Positions 53,836 to 63,282 of a stretch of 64,000 nt of DNA are shown one piece after another (position 1 is the stretch's first letter; each line of letters starts with the position of its first letter). Below the pieces are notes generated by a model. The model made no database searches. It had not been told where the DNA came from and saw nothing but the letters and a program-made list of their open reading frames with translations. The position numbers and the translations under genes were made by a program. Origin of the DNA: Roseibium sp. MMSF_3544. Its GTDB lineage: Bacteria; Pseudomonadota; Alphaproteobacteria; Rhizobiales; Stappiaceae. Location of the stretch: positions 101,929-165,928 of the forward strand of contig NZ_JASHKA010000014.1 of the NCBI RefSeq assembly GCF_030732845.1, read 5' to 3'.

Positions 53836-54507
53836 ATGGCCCGAATTCTGGAAACCGAACTCTATGCGCCCGTAAAGGCATACCTTGTTGGTCAGGGGTA
53901 TGAGGTCAAGGCAGAGGTCGGCGCTGCCGACATTGTTGCCTGCCGCGAAGAGGCGGAGCCGGTGATTGTGGAACTCAAAACCGGGTTCACCCTGAGCCTT
54001 TTTCATCAGGCCATCGCGCGACAGTCCATGACTGATGCTGTCTATGTCGCCGTTGCCCGAGGATCCGGGCGGCGGTTCCAGCAAGCGCTCAAGCACAACC
54101 TGAAGCTCGCTCGCAGGCTCGGCCTTGGCGTCATCACGGTCAGGCTTGCCGATGGTTTTGTCGAAGTCCACCTCGATCCGGCACCTTACGCACCGCGCAA
54201 GTCCAGCCGGCGCAAGGACAGATTGCTCAGGGAGTTTTCCCGCCGGGTCGGCGATCCGAACACGGGCGGGTCAACCCGCACCACCCTGGTGACAGCTTAT
54301 CGCCAGGACGCGATGCGCTGCGCCGCCCATCTTCACGCCAACGGTCCATGCCGCGGCGCGGACGTGGCAAAGGCAACCGGTGTTGGCCGCGCGACCCGCA
54401 TGATGGCGGACGACCACTACGGCTGGTTCGAGCGTGTTGAACGGGGCATTTACGGCCTTACGCCAAAGGGGCGGGAGTCCCTGGATGAAAAGACGGTTGG
54501 AGCTTAG
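53836..54507 (+). CDS. DUF2161 family PD-(D/E)XK-like protein
   Basis: The 223-residue protein begins with a nuclease-like core containing D32 in AADIVAC and E46-x-K48 in VIVELKTG, the D...ExK arrangement of PD-(D/E)XK phosphodiesterases. A helical, basic C-terminus (RKSSRRKDRLLREFSRR) follows, and then a winged-helix-like tail (ADVAKATGVGRATRMMADDHYGWFERVERGIYGLTPKG). It is annotated in this family as a putative phosphodiesterase; its substrate is unknown. It is convergent with the nucleotidyltransferase gene. Confidence 0.82.
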   Translation: MARILETELYAPVKAYLVGQGYEVKAEVGAADIVACREEAEPVIVELKTGFTLSLFHQAIARQSMTDAVYVAVARGSGRRFQQALKHNLKLARRLGLGVITVRLADGFVEVHLDPAPYAPRKSSRRKDRLLREFSRRVGDPNTGGSTRTTLVTAYRQDAMRCAAHLHANGPCRGADVAKATGVGRATRMMADDHYGWFERVERGIYGLTPKGRESLDEKTVGA

Positions 54508-54549
54508 TCCGGCTCGCCATTGCGAACACGATAAAAGCCTTGCCGCTTG

Positions 54550-55197
54550 CTACGCTTCGTTTTTCCAGGGAATTACTTCCAGCTCCGGCCACAGCGCCTT
54601 CATGCGTGCTGCCTTTTCGGCATAGGTTTCCGGGTTCATCTGCGAATAGTTGGGCACCAACCGCATCGCGAAGAGATTGGCAAGTCCGAACGGGGCGTGA
54701 ACGGCCAATCGATCTTCTCTTGTGAGTCGAACCGCCACAGCGTGCGTTCTTGCGGCGTAGGTCGTCAGCGCGTCCATCGAGCAGTCCAGCGGGCGGTAAG
54801 GGCGCCCGAAGCGTTGCTCGTACCAAAGATGCACCCGTGCCTGATTGCGCACCTCCAGAAGGTCTGCAAATTCCGGCAACGCCTCGTTGACGCGCTTGAT
54901 GACGTCGTCCTCAGCCTCGTAGGAAATATCCTTGCCGTCAAAGTAGATGATGTCGAAGTCCTTGATGCCGTGAAGCATTGGCCGGCCGGTGAGAACGTTC
55001 CACACAGTCTGATAGACGCCACCGGACACCAGCCAGGCATCGGGCAGGTCAAGCGCGCGTACGCTGCGCAGGATCTCCACAATGTGAGGTATGGTTGAAA
55101 GGGTCTTTGAAAGGTGTTCGCACCGCTCCTCCTCGGTGGCGCCATAGGGGTCGCCAAGCCGCGTCATAAGGCGCCCGGCTGTGGAATTTTTCGACAT
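54550..55197 (-). CDS. Nucleotidyltransferase family protein
   Basis: The 215-residue protein resembles the DUF925-type nucleotidyltransferase family. It has LVSGGVYQTVWNVLTG followed by IKDFDIIYFDGKD, giving a Gly-rich loop and Asp pair (D-x-D) typical of the pol-beta fold. A helical part contains VRLTREDRLAVHAPFGLANLFAMRLVPN. The substrate is unknown. The ATG at 55197 is preferred over an upstream TTG at 55215. Confidence 0.75.
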   Translation of the reverse strand: MSKNSTAGRLMTRLGDPYGATEEERCEHLSKTLSTIPHIVEILRSVRALDLPDAWLVSGGVYQTVWNVLTGRPMLHGIKDFDIIYFDGKDISYEAEDDVIKRVNEALPEFADLLEVRNQARVHLWYEQRFGRPYRPLDCSMDALTTYAARTHAVAVRLTREDRLAVHAPFGLANLFAMRLVPNYSQMNPETYAEKAARMKALWPELEVIPWKNEA

Positions 55198-55379
55198 GAA
55201 CTCAACCTGTTGCAAGAAACTGGAACCCTAGCCGATTCTGGCTCCCAAGGCACCGGCACCGTCTCTACCAGTCTCCGGGATGGTTGAAAGTGAGGCCCTA
55301 TCTGCGCGCATACAAGCCGCTTGACTCAAGGGGGACAGGTGCCATCTCCTAGAGACAAATAAGTTTTTGGAAATTCCCT

Positions 55380-55721
55380 ATGATCAAGTCATTCGTTTCA
55401 AAACACGCTTCTGCAGGCAATCTGCTTTCGGTGACGCTTGCCGCTGCCGGGTTTATGTTTCTTGCTGCCCAACCAGCCGATGCCCAGTCGGGCCGGCCGG
55501 ACTCGCGCGCAATGAGCTGCGCCCAGGTTCAGTCAATGGTCAACCAGCGGGGCGCTGTTGTATTGAGCACAGGCCGCAACACCTTTGACAGATATGTCGC
55601 CAACCGCAGCTATTGTCAGCACGGCGAGGTTGCCAGAAACGATTATGTTCCGAGCAAGGACAGCAGGCGGTGCTTCGTGCGGCGCTGCGTCGATCCGCAA
55701 AGCCTGTTGTTCTTTGATTGA
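55380..55721 (+). CDS. Secreted cysteine-rich small protein, tandem paralog 1
   Basis: The 113-residue protein has a signal peptide ending at about residue 36 (FLAAQPADAQ). The mature part has four Cys in the pattern C-x~31-C-x~18-C-x4-C and the family text SCAQVQSMVNQRGAVVLSTG and TFDRYVANRSYC ... VPSKDSRRC. It shares these with the next two genes. No enzymatic motif is visible; two disulfides in the periplasm are likely. It overlaps the upstream frame of paralog 2, whose real ATG lies 27 bases after this stop. Confidence 0.75.
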   Translation: MIKSFVSKHASAGNLLSVTLAAAGFMFLAAQPADAQSGRPDSRAMSCAQVQSMVNQRGAVVLSTGRNTFDRYVANRSYCQHGEVARNDYVPSKDSRRCFVRRCVDPQSLLFFD

Positions 55722-55747
55722 GGTGCCGTTCGCCAGGAGGTCTGGCC

Positions 55748-56083
55748 ATGGTGAGTCGTTTTGACAAATCTCCTTCCCGCGCCTGGCGTGCGTTGTTGCT
55801 GTTATGCGCGCTTTCATTTCTGGCACAGGCGCAGCAGCCGGCAGCCGCGCAATCCGGCCGGCCGGATACCAGGAAACTGACCTGCTCTCAGGCGCAGGAT
55901 CTGGTTAAGCAGCGCGGCAGCGTGATCATGACGACCGGGCCGACGACATTCGATACCTTCATCGCGGATGTGCGCTATTGTATGCCGCAAACCAACCAGA
56001 TGCGCCCCAAGTTCGCACCGACATTGGACAATCCCAAATGCGCCGTCGGCAACAGATGTTTCAGAAGCCGAAACAATCGGTAA
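55748..56083 (+). CDS. Secreted cysteine-rich small protein, tandem paralog 2
   Basis: The 111-residue protein has a signal peptide (RALLLLCALSFLAQAQQPAAAQ), then LTCSQAQDLVKQRGSVIMTTGPTTFDTFIADVRYC and a C-x5-C pair near the end (KCAVGNRCF). The match to paralog 1 begins at SGRPD just after the signal. AGGAGG lies seven bases before the ATG at 55748. It is 27 bases downstream of paralog 1 and is probably in the same operon. Confidence 0.75.
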   Translation: MVSRFDKSPSRAWRALLLLCALSFLAQAQQPAAAQSGRPDTRKLTCSQAQDLVKQRGSVIMTTGPTTFDTFIADVRYCMPQTNQMRPKFAPTLDNPKCAVGNRCFRSRNNR

Positions 56084-56298
56084 GCAGCATTATCTCTTGG
56101 TCAAGAATTATCGAATATGGTCGTAATGACGTTTGCGTCGGTGTATGACTTGTACGGCTCTGTGAGTGAACCGTTTCATTTCAAAACCGTTTCACAAACA
56201 TGCAACAAGGATTGCCTACTTCTCGATGCCGGACCAGATTAAAACAATCAAAAACCTGTCGGGACAGGCATGGTCTTGCGATGGGCGGGATAAATAGA

Positions 56299-56625
56299 AT
56301 GAAGCAGCTTAAGATTGCAGGGCCACTGGCGGCGGCAGGACTTTGTGCAATTTTTTTAATCGAGTTCTCGCAGCCGGCTGACGCACAAACGCGGCGCCAG
56401 CCGAATACGGTTGAATTGACCTGCCGGCAGACCCACGAGCTCATCAGCAGGTTCGGAGCGATCAATCTGAGATCCGGGCCGGTCAGGTTCGACCGCTATG
56501 TGACCAGCCGGGCCAGCTGCTTTTCCAACCAGACGCTGCGCACGACCAATGTGCCGACCAAGGACCAGCCGAAGTGCCCGGTGCAGATCTGCGTTGATCC
56601 GCGCAGAAACACCAACAACAATTGA
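56299..56625 (+). CDS. Secreted cysteine-rich small protein, tandem paralog 3
   Basis: The 108-residue protein has a signal peptide (IAGPLAAAGLCAIFLIEFSQPADAQ). Its mature part reads LTCRQTHELISRFGAINLRSGPVRFDRYVTSRASC ... VPTKDQPKCPVQICVDP, matching the Cys spacing of paralogs 1 and 2 and the VPxKD and CVDP blocks of paralog 1. It lies 215 bases after paralog 2 and probably has its own promoter. It is convergent with pheT. Confidence 0.75.
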   Translation: MKQLKIAGPLAAAGLCAIFLIEFSQPADAQTRRQPNTVELTCRQTHELISRFGAINLRSGPVRFDRYVTSRASCFSNQTLRTTNVPTKDQPKCPVQICVDPRRNTNNN

Positions 56626-56661
56626 TGCAACTGCGCGGTAAGGCGTTTAAGAGCGCCTGCC

Positions 56662-59079
56662 TCAGCCCCTCAGGGTACCGCCGGTCGACTTCTCGACATT
56701 TGCGATAATCTTTTTGGCGACGGCGTCGATTTCCTCGTCGGTCAGCGTTTTCTGGCGCGGCTGCAGCAGCACGTCGATCGCAACGGACTTCTGGCCGTCC
56801 GGAACACCCTGACCTTGATAGATGTCGAAGAGAGTGATCTCGGCGATGAGGTTTTTCTCAGCACCGCGGGCGGCTCTCAGAATCGCTTCCGCGCTGACAT
56901 CCTTGCCGACCAGGAAGGCGAAGTCGCGCCGCACTGGCATGAGATGGCTGGCATTCAAAGCACCTTTTGAGCGCCCGCCCTTGCTCTTCGGCTGCGGCAA
57001 CGCATCGAGATGGATCTCGAACGCAACAAGAGGCCCTTCAAGGTCAAGGGCCGCCAGGGTCCGCGGATGAATTTCACCGAAAACCGCGAGCGTGTTTTTT
57101 GGTCCAAGCTTCAGGCAACCGGAGCGGCCCGGGTGAAACGTGTCCGGCGCGTCCCGATAGACCTGCAGCTTCTCTACCGGCGCGCCGATCGCTGCGAGGG
57201 CCGCTTCCGCATCGGCCTTGGCGTCGAAAACGTCCACGTCTGCCGACGCACCGGACCAGTGCCGGCTGGCGCCCTGCAGCTTTGCCGTGCCGCGGCGCAC
57301 GCCTGCGGCAACCATCTTCTGGCCCTCCGGCGTGTCGTCCTGAAACACTTGTCCGACTTCGAACAAGGCCACATCGCCGAAACCACGGTCCGCATTGCGC
57401 TGGGCAGCCATCAGGAGACCCGGCAGCAGGCTCGGGCGCATATCAGACATCTCGTGTGAAATCGGGTTGGCCAGTTCCAGCGCGGCGCTTCCGCCGCCGA
57501 ACAGTTCTGCCTGCGGCTTGGCAATGAATGACCAGGTCACGGCTTCGTTGAAGCCGCGCGCGGCCAGGGCGCGCCGTGCCTTGTTGCGGCGGATCTGGCT
57601 GGTCGTCAGCACCTTCTGGCCGACGGTACCTGTCCTCGGCAGGGGTGTCAGCGGAACGCGGTCAAGGCCGATGATGCGGACAATCTCTTCCACCAGGTCG
57701 GCTTTGCCTTCGATGTCGGGCCGCCAGCTTGGCGCGGCGACCTTGACCGTGTCACCGGAGCCGGAAATCCAGAAACCGAGCGATTTCAGCGTGAGGTTCG
57801 CTTCGGCCAGCGAGACTTCGACACCCGAGAGGCGGCGGATTTCGGAATAGGGAAAGTCGATGATGTTGCTGTTCTCCGGCACTTCGCCGGCCTGGATCGG
57901 TTCAGAGGCTTCACCGCCGCACAGATCGAGCACCATGCGGGTCGCGTATTCAAGGCCAGGCATCATGTAGTCCGGATCGACACCGCGTTCGAACCGGTAG
58001 CGCGCGTCGGTGTTGACGCCGAGTTTGCGTCCTGTCGCGGCAATGTCGTCTTCGTCCCACAGGGCGGATTCGATCAGCACGTTGACCGTCTCTTCCGTAC
58101 AGCCCGAGGGTTCGCCGCCGAGGATGCCGCCGAGGCTCTCGACACCGTTGTCATCGGCAATCGCGCAGACCGTTTCGTCGATCTCGTAGGACTTGCCGTT
58201 GAGGCCCTCGATCGTTTCGCCCGTCTTGCCGCGCCGGACCACCAGGTTTCCGTGCACCTTGTCCGCGTCGAAGACGTGGAGCGGCCTGCCCTGGTCGAAG
58301 GTGATGTAGTTTGTGATGTCGACGAGGGTGTTGATCGGCCTGAGACCGATCGCCTTCAGACGATCCTGCAGCCATTTGGGCGACGGTCCGTTCTTCACGC
58401 CCTTTACGAGGCGCAGACCGAAGGCCTTGCACATCGGTTTGGTGTCGCCGAAATCGAGCGTCACGTCGACCGGGCAGGGGTAGCTGCCCCGGATCTGCTC
58501 GTGAGACCGTTCCTTCAGTTTGCCGAGACCGGCAGCCGCCAGGTCGCGGGCAATGCCGTAGACACCGGTGCAGTCCGGACGATTCGGTGTGAGACCGATC
58601 TCGATCACGGGCTCGTCGAGACCTGCCCATTCGGCAAAGCTCATCCCGACAGGCGCATCTTCGGCCAGATCGATAATGCCGTCATGCTCGTCGGAGAGTT
58701 CCAGCTCGCGCTCCGAACACATCATGCCGAAGCTTTCCACGTCCCTGATCTTGCCAACCGACAGTGTTACATCGAGGCCCGGGATATAGTCGCCCGGCTT
58801 GCCAAGCACGCCGACAAGCCCGGCGCGGGCGTTGGGCGCACCGCAGACGATCTGGACCGGGTCGCCTTCGCCCGTATCCACCTTGAGCACACGCAGCCGA
58901 TCGGCGTTGGGGTGCTGTTCGGCTTCCAGAACCCTGGCAATCTTGAATGGCTTCAGCCGGTCGGCGCGGTTGGTAACCTCTTCGACTTCCAGCCCGATCA
59001 TGGTAAGGCGTTCCACGATCTCTTCCAGGCTGGCATCGGTTTCCAGGTGCTCCTTGAGCCAGGAAAGTGTGAATTTCAT
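56662..59079 (-). CDS. pheT: Phenylalanyl-tRNA synthetase beta subunit
   Basis: The 805-residue beta subunit has the N-terminal tRNA-binding domain (about 40-150, [25 protein letters not shown]), B3/B4 editing domain, B5 DNA-binding-like domain, the catalytic-fold pseudo-domain and the C-terminal FDX-ACB anticodon-binding domain (about 710-800). It forms the alpha2-beta2 enzyme with PheS. It lies downstream of pheS but separated by a membrane-protein gene. Its ATG at 59079 starts [12 protein letters not shown], the standard PheT N-terminus. Confidence 0.97.
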   Translation of the reverse strand: MKFTLSWLKEHLETDASLEEIVERLTMIGLEVEEVTNRADRLKPFKIARVLEAEQHPNADRLRVLKVDTGEGDPVQIVCGAPNARAGLVGVLGKPGDYIPGLDVTLSVGKIRDVESFGMMCSERELELSDEHDGIIDLAEDAPVGMSFAEWAGLDEPVIEIGLTPNRPDCTGVYGIARDLAAAGLGKLKERSHEQIRGSYPCPVDVTLDFGDTKPMCKAFGLRLVKGVKNGPSPKWLQDRLKAIGLRPINTLVDITNYITFDQGRPLHVFDADKVHGNLVVRRGKTGETIEGLNGKSYEIDETVCAIADDNGVESLGGILGGEPSGCTEETVNVLIESALWDEDDIAATGRKLGVNTDARYRFERGVDPDYMMPGLEYATRMVLDLCGGEASEPIQAGEVPENSNIIDFPYSEIRRLSGVEVSLAEANLTLKSLGFWISGSGDTVKVAAPSWRPDIEGKADLVEEIVRIIGLDRVPLTPLPRTGTVGQKVLTTSQIRRNKARRALAARGFNEAVTWSFIAKPQAELFGGGSAALELANPISHEMSDMRPSLLPGLLMAAQRNADRGFGDVALFEVGQVFQDDTPEGQKMVAAGVRRGTAKLQGASRHWSGASADVDVFDAKADAEAALAAIGAPVEKLQVYRDAPDTFHPGRSGCLKLGPKNTLAVFGEIHPRTLAALDLEGPLVAFEIHLDALPQPKSKGGRSKGALNASHLMPVRRDFAFLVGKDVSAEAILRAARGAEKNLIAEITLFDIYQGQGVPDGQKSVAIDVLLQPRQKTLTDEEIDAVAKKIIANVEKSTGGTLRG

Positions 59080-59141
59080 CTGCGTTACTCTTTATCTCAT
59101 GTGCGGCGCGCAAGGGCCGTGAATTCTGTCGTAGAGAGGCG

Positions 59142-59795
59142 TCAGTTGCCGAACCGGTTCACTTCGGGAAGCACGGTGGCGTCACCGTAGTTCTCAGCAA
59201 AGCGGCGGCCGATTTCGCCAAACTCGCCGGTCCAGCGGCGCACCATGTCCGGTGTGATCTGCGAATTGGTCGCGATCGCTTGAGCGGCCTCGGCCTCGAT
59301 CCGGTCGCGCAGAATGCCGAGTTCAACCTGAGCAGCATATTCCGCCCGGTATTTGCCCAGCCATCCCATGGCAACGATGATGACCATCACCAGTAGAGCC
59401 GCCGTGCTCGTCAGCCCGGCCCACTTGGCCGTCCCGCTGATACGCTTGTCCGAAGCGATCAGCACGATCGAGGCGATCGTCAGAAAGGCGACGATGTAAA
59501 TCGCCTGAAGGAAGCTCTGGTACTTTTCCGCCGAGCTTGCCTCGTGGTTGGCTCTGAGCGTCGTGATGCGGTCCCGCAGATAGAGCAGTGCGTCTGCTTC
59601 CGTCCCGAGCTTGTCGCGGAAGTACTCAGCGCAAAACCGCAACCGGCCGCGGTTTTCGATTTTTTCCGCGCAGGCTTCCATGAAGGACGTCGGTGTTGGC
59701 ACGCGCTCCTCCAGGTCCGTCGTCTGGGCCGCCACCGGCAGGATGGCGCCCAGGAACAGCGCAACGACGAGGAACATGCGGGTCAGCAGTGACAT
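59142..59795 (-). CDS. Membrane protein of unknown function between pheS and pheT
   Basis: The 217-residue protein has a signal peptide or N-terminal anchor (RMFLVVALFLGAILPVAAQ), a segment with CAEKIENRGRLRFC (two cysteines, possible disulfide) and two TM helices at about 96-113 and 122-146. A charged C-terminal tail follows. No family is recognised. It lies in the same orientation as pheS and pheT with gaps of 26 and 62 bases, so all three are probably co-transcribed. Confidence 0.75.
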   Translation of the reverse strand: MSLLTRMFLVVALFLGAILPVAAQTTDLEERVPTPTSFMEACAEKIENRGRLRFCAEYFRDKLGTEADALLYLRDRITTLRANHEASSAEKYQSFLQAIYIVAFLTIASIVLIASDKRISGTAKWAGLTSTAALLVMVIIVAMGWLGKYRAEYAAQVELGILRDRIEAEAAQAIATNSQITPDMVRRWTGEFGEIGRRFAENYGDATVLPEVNRFGN

Positions 59796-59821
59796 GAAGT
59801 GTCGCCCCTAGTTTCGGGTGA

Positions 59822-60904
59822 TCAGTTGGACAAGCCGCCGAACAGTGTCGGCAGATCGAGCGGACGGAAGCCGTAATGCTGGATCCAGCGCACATCCGCG
59901 TCAAAGAAGGCTCTCAGATCCGGCATGCCGTATTTCAGCATGGCGATCCGGTCGATCCCCATGCCCCAGGCAAACCCCTGATAGACATCCGGATCGAGGC
60001 CGCAGTTGCGGATCACGTTCGGGTGCACCATGCCGCAGCCCAGGATTTCGAGCCAGTCTTCACCCTGGCCGATCTTCACTTCTCCACCGGACCGATCGCA
60101 CTGGATATCGACTTCCATGGACGGTTCGGTGAACGGGAAGAAGCTCGGACGAAAACGCATCTTGATGTCGTCAACCTCGAAGAACGCCTTGCAGAACTCC
60201 AGAAGGACCCACTTCAGATGTCCGAAGTGGCTTTCCTTGTCGATCACAAGGCCTTCCACCTGGTGGAACATCGGCGTGTGGGTCTGGTCGCTGTCACAAC
60301 GATAGGTTCGCCCTGGAATGATGACGCGGATCGGCGGCTCCTGGTTCCGCATGGTGCGGATCTGGACCGGTGACGTGTGCGTGCGCAGAAGCAGGCGTTC
60401 ACCGTCTTCCTTTTCGTTGAAGAAGAAGGTGTCGTGCATTTCGCGCGCCGGATGGCCTTCGGGAAAGTTCAGCGCCGTGAAGTTCAGCTCGTCCGTTTCA
60501 ACGTCCGGGCCCTCGGCAATGGAAAAGCCCATATCAGCGAAGATAGCGGTCAGTTCGTCAATCACCTGGCTGACCGGGTGAATACGGCCGCTTTCAGCCG
60601 GTGACGGGCGCAGCGGCAGGGTGACGTCCACCGTTTCGCTGGCAAGACGCGCTTCGAGTGCGGCCTCCGCAAGGATATCCTTGCGAGCGCTGATAGCGTC
60701 GGTGATCTTGGCTTTCAGCCCGTTCAGGGCCGGGCCCATAACCTGACGTTCTTCCGGTGTCATCTTGCCGAGCGTTTTCATTTGCTCGGAAATTCTGCCC
60801 TTCTTGCCAAGGGCATGGACCCGGATGTCTTCCAGCGCGGTTTCGTTTTCCGCGTCGTCAATGGCCGTCAGAAGATCGGATTCTAAAGTATCGAGATTGG
60901 ACAT
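59822..60904 (-). CDS. pheS: Phenylalanyl-tRNA synthetase alpha subunit
   Basis: The 360-residue alpha subunit has an N-terminal coiled-coil tRNA-binding arm (about 1-90) and the class II catalytic core: motif 2 region [19 protein letters not shown] and motif 3 [17 protein letters not shown]. It charges tRNA-Phe with PheT. No rplT or infC gene lies upstream, so the usual ribosomal-protein linkage is absent and it has its own promoter region. The ATG at 60904 removes a 24-residue upstream extension. Confidence 0.97.
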   Translation of the reverse strand: MSNLDTLESDLLTAIDDAENETALEDIRVHALGKKGRISEQMKTLGKMTPEERQVMGPALNGLKAKITDAISARKDILAEAALEARLASETVDVTLPLRPSPAESGRIHPVSQVIDELTAIFADMGFSIAEGPDVETDELNFTALNFPEGHPAREMHDTFFFNEKEDGERLLLRTHTSPVQIRTMRNQEPPIRVIIPGRTYRCDSDQTHTPMFHQVEGLVIDKESHFGHLKWVLLEFCKAFFEVDDIKMRFRPSFFPFTEPSMEVDIQCDRSGGEVKIGQGEDWLEILGCGMVHPNVIRNCGLDPDVYQGFAWGMGIDRIAMLKYGMPDLRAFFDADVRWIQHYGFRPLDLPTLFGGLSN

Positions 60905-61281
60905 GCGTGCTCGGTCGTCGTTTCGCGCGCAGCGCGCGGAATTAAAGTCGGGGTCTTTTAGCGAATAATTGCGCACAATGCCACGGCCTCAAACGCATTA
61001 TTGCGTGAGCCCCCGGTGAATGGAAAAGCGCCTGATTTCAAGGAAGAAAGACCTGGCGCATCAGCGCATAAATCGCCCGCAGGCCGGCCCTTGCAGTTCC
61101 CGAATGCGCACAACGTCACGTGCTGCGCGCATTTGACTTGCGGCACAGCCCTTGGATCTGCGATGTGCGATACGGTTGATCATGGGCGCTAATGTACTGA
61201 AGAGTTGCAAGATGGCAAGTGGAAAGGCGGTCCTTGTGTTTTCTTCGCCGCGCCTTAAACCCTCTTCCAACCAATCGCCTT

Positions 61282-61318
61282 CATCCTGAGGAAGGCCAAA
61301 GGCCTGTCTCGAAGGATG
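61282..61318. repeat. Palindromic intergenic repeat, unit 1
   Basis: The unit reads CATCCTGAGGA, an internal hairpin AGGCC-aaa-GGCCT, then GTCTCGAAGGATG. Its ends match unit 2 read in reverse. This is the REP/BIME-like repeat frequent in Hyphomicrobiales genomes. Confidence 0.8.
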
Positions 61319-61344
61319 GCCACTTGCACATCGGTTTGCGATTG

Positions 61345-61382
61345 ATCCTTCGAGACGCGCGCAAGCGCGCTCCTCAGGATGA
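61345..61382. repeat. Palindromic intergenic repeat, unit 2 (inverted)
   Basis: The unit reads ATCCTTCGAGAC, an internal hairpin GCGCGC-aa-GCGCGC, then TCCTCAGGATGA. It is the reverse complement of unit 1 at both ends with a different middle, so the ends are conserved while the hairpin centre varies. The head-to-head pair forms a BIME-like structure. Confidence 0.8.
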
Positions 61383-61493
61383 GAACCCTAGTGTCTCGCA
61401 TTTCTACTGTCTCTCCAATGGTGTTGTTCCGGATCTGCGTTGGGTGTTGCCTTACTTGTCCGGAACGACGGTTCGCAAACGGGTGGCCTTTCC

Positions 61494-62411
61494 TTATTCC
61501 TCCACCTCATCCGCGCCTTTCGGCCGTCCGATCGAGGATTGTAATTCTGCCTTGAGCCAGTCTCCGAAAGCCTGCTTGGCCCTGGTGCGCGGTGCGTTCC
61601 GGCCGCTGATGAGCCAGTAGCCGAAGCCGGTCGCGGGACGCTGCGGGAAAGGTGAGACGAGCTGACCGGCTTTAACGGCATAAACAGCGAGCGTTTCCCA
61701 CGCGAGAAAGACACCCTGGCCGGCAATGGCGGCATCGAGGCAAAGCGACCCGTCCGAGAAGGTCGGTCCGTCCTGCAAAATACGCTCGTCCAGTCCGAAC
61801 AGGTCGAGCCAGGTTTTCCAGGAAAACATTTGGCCCGGATCGTGGATGATCGGCAGCTTTCCGATGTCCGCCGGTTCGCGAATGTCTTTTGCCAGCTTCG
61901 GACTGCATACCGGAAAGACCCGCTGATTGAGCAATTTTTCGGCATTCAGGCCCGGATAGGGGCCGCGCCCGACCCGGATACAAAGATCGACATCGCTTGT
62001 ATCGGGATCGACGAGATCGACAGTCGCTTCCACGCGCACCCGGATGCCCGGATTAGCCCTGTTGAAGTCTTTCAGATGCCACACCAGCCACTTGCCGGCG
62101 AAGACAGGCGCGACCGAAATGGTCAGGGCGTCTTCGCGTCCTCGCTCGGTCGTGGCAACGGCGGTGGAAAGGGACGACATTGCGGAAGAAAGGTGCGGCT
62201 GCATCGCGAGCATGTGTGCGGTCGGCAAGAGCAGGCGGTTCCGGCGCTCGAACAGTTGTACGCCCAGCTGCGCCTCCGTCTTCTGAACCTGCTGGCTCAC
62301 CGCGCCGACGGTCACGCCAAGCTCGTCGGCTGCCGATTTGATCGACCCGAGCCTGGCAACCGCCTCAACGGCCCTGAGCCCGGAGAGGTGAATTCTGTTC
62401 AGATTTTTCAT
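61494..62411 (-). CDS. LysR family transcriptional regulator (GcvA-like)
   Basis: The 305-residue regulator has an N-terminal HTH (about 7-65, LSGLRAVEAVARLGSIKSAADELGVTVGAVSQQVQKTEAQLG). A LysR substrate-binding domain of the GcvA group follows (VDLVDPDTSDVDLCIRVGRGPYPGLNAEKLLNQRVFPVCSPKLA). It is divergent from the DUF1127 gene with a 100-base gap. A short dyad directly next to its ATG fits autoregulation. The inducer is unknown. Confidence 0.88.
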   Translation of the reverse strand: MKNLNRIHLSGLRAVEAVARLGSIKSAADELGVTVGAVSQQVQKTEAQLGVQLFERRNRLLLPTAHMLAMQPHLSSAMSSLSTAVATTERGREDALTISVAPVFAGKWLVWHLKDFNRANPGIRVRVEATVDLVDPDTSDVDLCIRVGRGPYPGLNAEKLLNQRVFPVCSPKLAKDIREPADIGKLPIIHDPGQMFSWKTWLDLFGLDERILQDGPTFSDGSLCLDAAIAGQGVFLAWETLAVYAVKAGQLVSPFPQRPATGFGYWLISGRNAPRTRAKQAFGDWLKAELQSSIGRPKGADEVEE

Positions 62412-62426
62412 TTTAGTTATTCTAAA
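62412..62426. promoter_or_regulatory. Short dyad at LysR gene start
   Basis: TTTAG-ttatt-CTAAA is a symmetrical element abutting the LysR start codon. LysR proteins bind T-N11-A dyads, which this contains. Its position would suit autorepression. Confidence 0.4.
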
Positions 62427-62511
62427 TTGAAATGCAGATAAAGTCGATTTTTTATGGAGGTTAAAGGCGATATATATCCAGCATAGCTAAATTCAAACAA
62501 GGAATTTGGCC

Positions 62512-62685
62512 ATGAAAACAAAAACAAGAATAAGGAAACTGAAAGTCATGATGAAACTGTTTATGCGCCGCCAAATGAGAGCGACATCGCTGTCCTGGTA
62601 TGACCGCACCGACCCGCTGTCCCACCCGGCCATCCAGCGCATGAGCCAGCGTGAACTGGCCGACTTGCCGCTCAACAGGAGATGA
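62512..62685 (+). CDS. DUF1127 family small protein
   Basis: This 57-residue basic protein begins MKTKTRIRKLKVMMKLFMRR and ends in HPAIQRMSQRELADLPLNRR, the C-terminal signature of DUF1127 proteins in Hyphomicrobiales. Relatives act in phosphate, stress or RNA-related regulation; no activity can be assigned here. AAGGA lies about eight bases before the ATG. It is divergent from the LysR gene and closed by a hairpin terminator. Confidence 0.8.
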   Translation: MKTKTRIRKLKVMMKLFMRRQMRATSLSWYDRTDPLSHPAIQRMSQRELADLPLNRR

Positions 62686-62770
62686 GCAAAGACCAGCTGA
62701 AACGCTGATCACCCAACGACCTGACCGGCCTGACAACGGTATGGCCGGTCTGGCTTAGACTTGAAACAGA

Positions 62771-62811
62771 AAACGGCGCCCGGAGTTCACACCCGGCGCC
62801 GTTTCTGTTTT
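62771..62811 (+). terminator. Intrinsic terminator after the DUF1127 gene
   Basis: AAACGGCGCC (62771-62780) pairs with GGCGCCGTTT (62795-62804), followed by CTGTTTTC. Confidence 0.8.
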
Positions 62812-62866
62812 CAAGGGCGCTTTTCCACCTGACGAAGATTTTTTCGGCCGGTGTCAGGCTGAGCAC

Positions 62867-62897
62867 TTGACTTGGAGTCACTCCAGCCCGGTAGGTT
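62867..62897 (+). promoter_or_regulatory. MerR-type promoter with 19-bp spacer and operator dyad
   Basis: TTGACT (62867-62872) and TAGGTT (62892-62897) are separated by exactly 19 bases, the long spacer of MerR-controlled promoters. The spacer holds the perfect 13-base dyad TGGAGTCACTCCA (62873-62885). It lies 22 bases before the MerR gene, so autoregulation of the MerR/dehydrogenase operon is expected. Confidence 0.85.
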
Positions 62898-62919
62898 TGC
62901 CCTGAAGAACGGGGAAGCC

Positions 62920-63282
62920 ATGAAGATCTCGGAAGCATCAACAAAATCCGGCCTCAGCGCTGATACGATAAGGTACTACGAGAAGTCGGGACTTGTGCCG
63001 GCGGTTGAACGCGGACCAGATGGTCTGCGCCGCTTTTCTCCTGAAAATATCGAATGGCTCACCTTGCTCTACTGGTTGCGCAAGACCGGTATGCCGATGA
63101 AGGAAATGCAGCGTTTCGCCGCCCTTTATCGCGATGGCGAGGTGACCATTGCAGACCGCAGGAAACTGTTGCTGAAACACTCAGAACGTCTGCGGCAGCG
63201 GCGGATGGATCTGGATCGGTGCAACGAGGTGCTGGCCTACAAGATCGCCGCATATTACAAAATCGAAGGAGACCTGTCATGA
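62920..63282 (+). CDS. MerR family transcriptional regulator
   Basis: The 120-residue regulator has the MerR winged helix (MKISEASTKSGLSADTIRYYEKSGLVP, residues 1-27, then RRFSPENIEWLTLLYWLRKTGMPMKEMQRF). A coiled-coil dimer helix follows (about 75-115). It has few Cys (C107 only in LDRCNEV), so it belongs to the AdhR/NmlR-like, not the heavy-metal, branch. It reads from its own MerR promoter. Its TGA overlaps the ATG of the dehydrogenase gene. Confidence 0.9.
   Translation: MKISEASTKSGLSADTIRYYEKSGLVPAVERGPDGLRRFSPENIEWLTLLYWLRKTGMPMKEMQRFAALYRDGEVTIADRRKLLLKHSERLRQRRMDLDRCNEVLAYKIAAYYKIEGDLS

Larger units (their letters stand above)
60905..61493. other. pheS leader and repeat-bearing intergenic region
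   Basis: These 589 bases carry the pheS promoter and leader, including a CGCGCGC-A-GCGCGCG symmetrical stretch close to the start. They also carry two palindromic intergenic repeat units (61282-61318 and 61345-61382). I found no phenylalanine-rich leader peptide or T-box structure. Confidence 0.55.

Noticed and set aside
60905..61493. Phenylalanine leader peptide or T-box upstream of pheS
   Set aside because: No Phe-rich small frame and no T-box core found on the minus strand.
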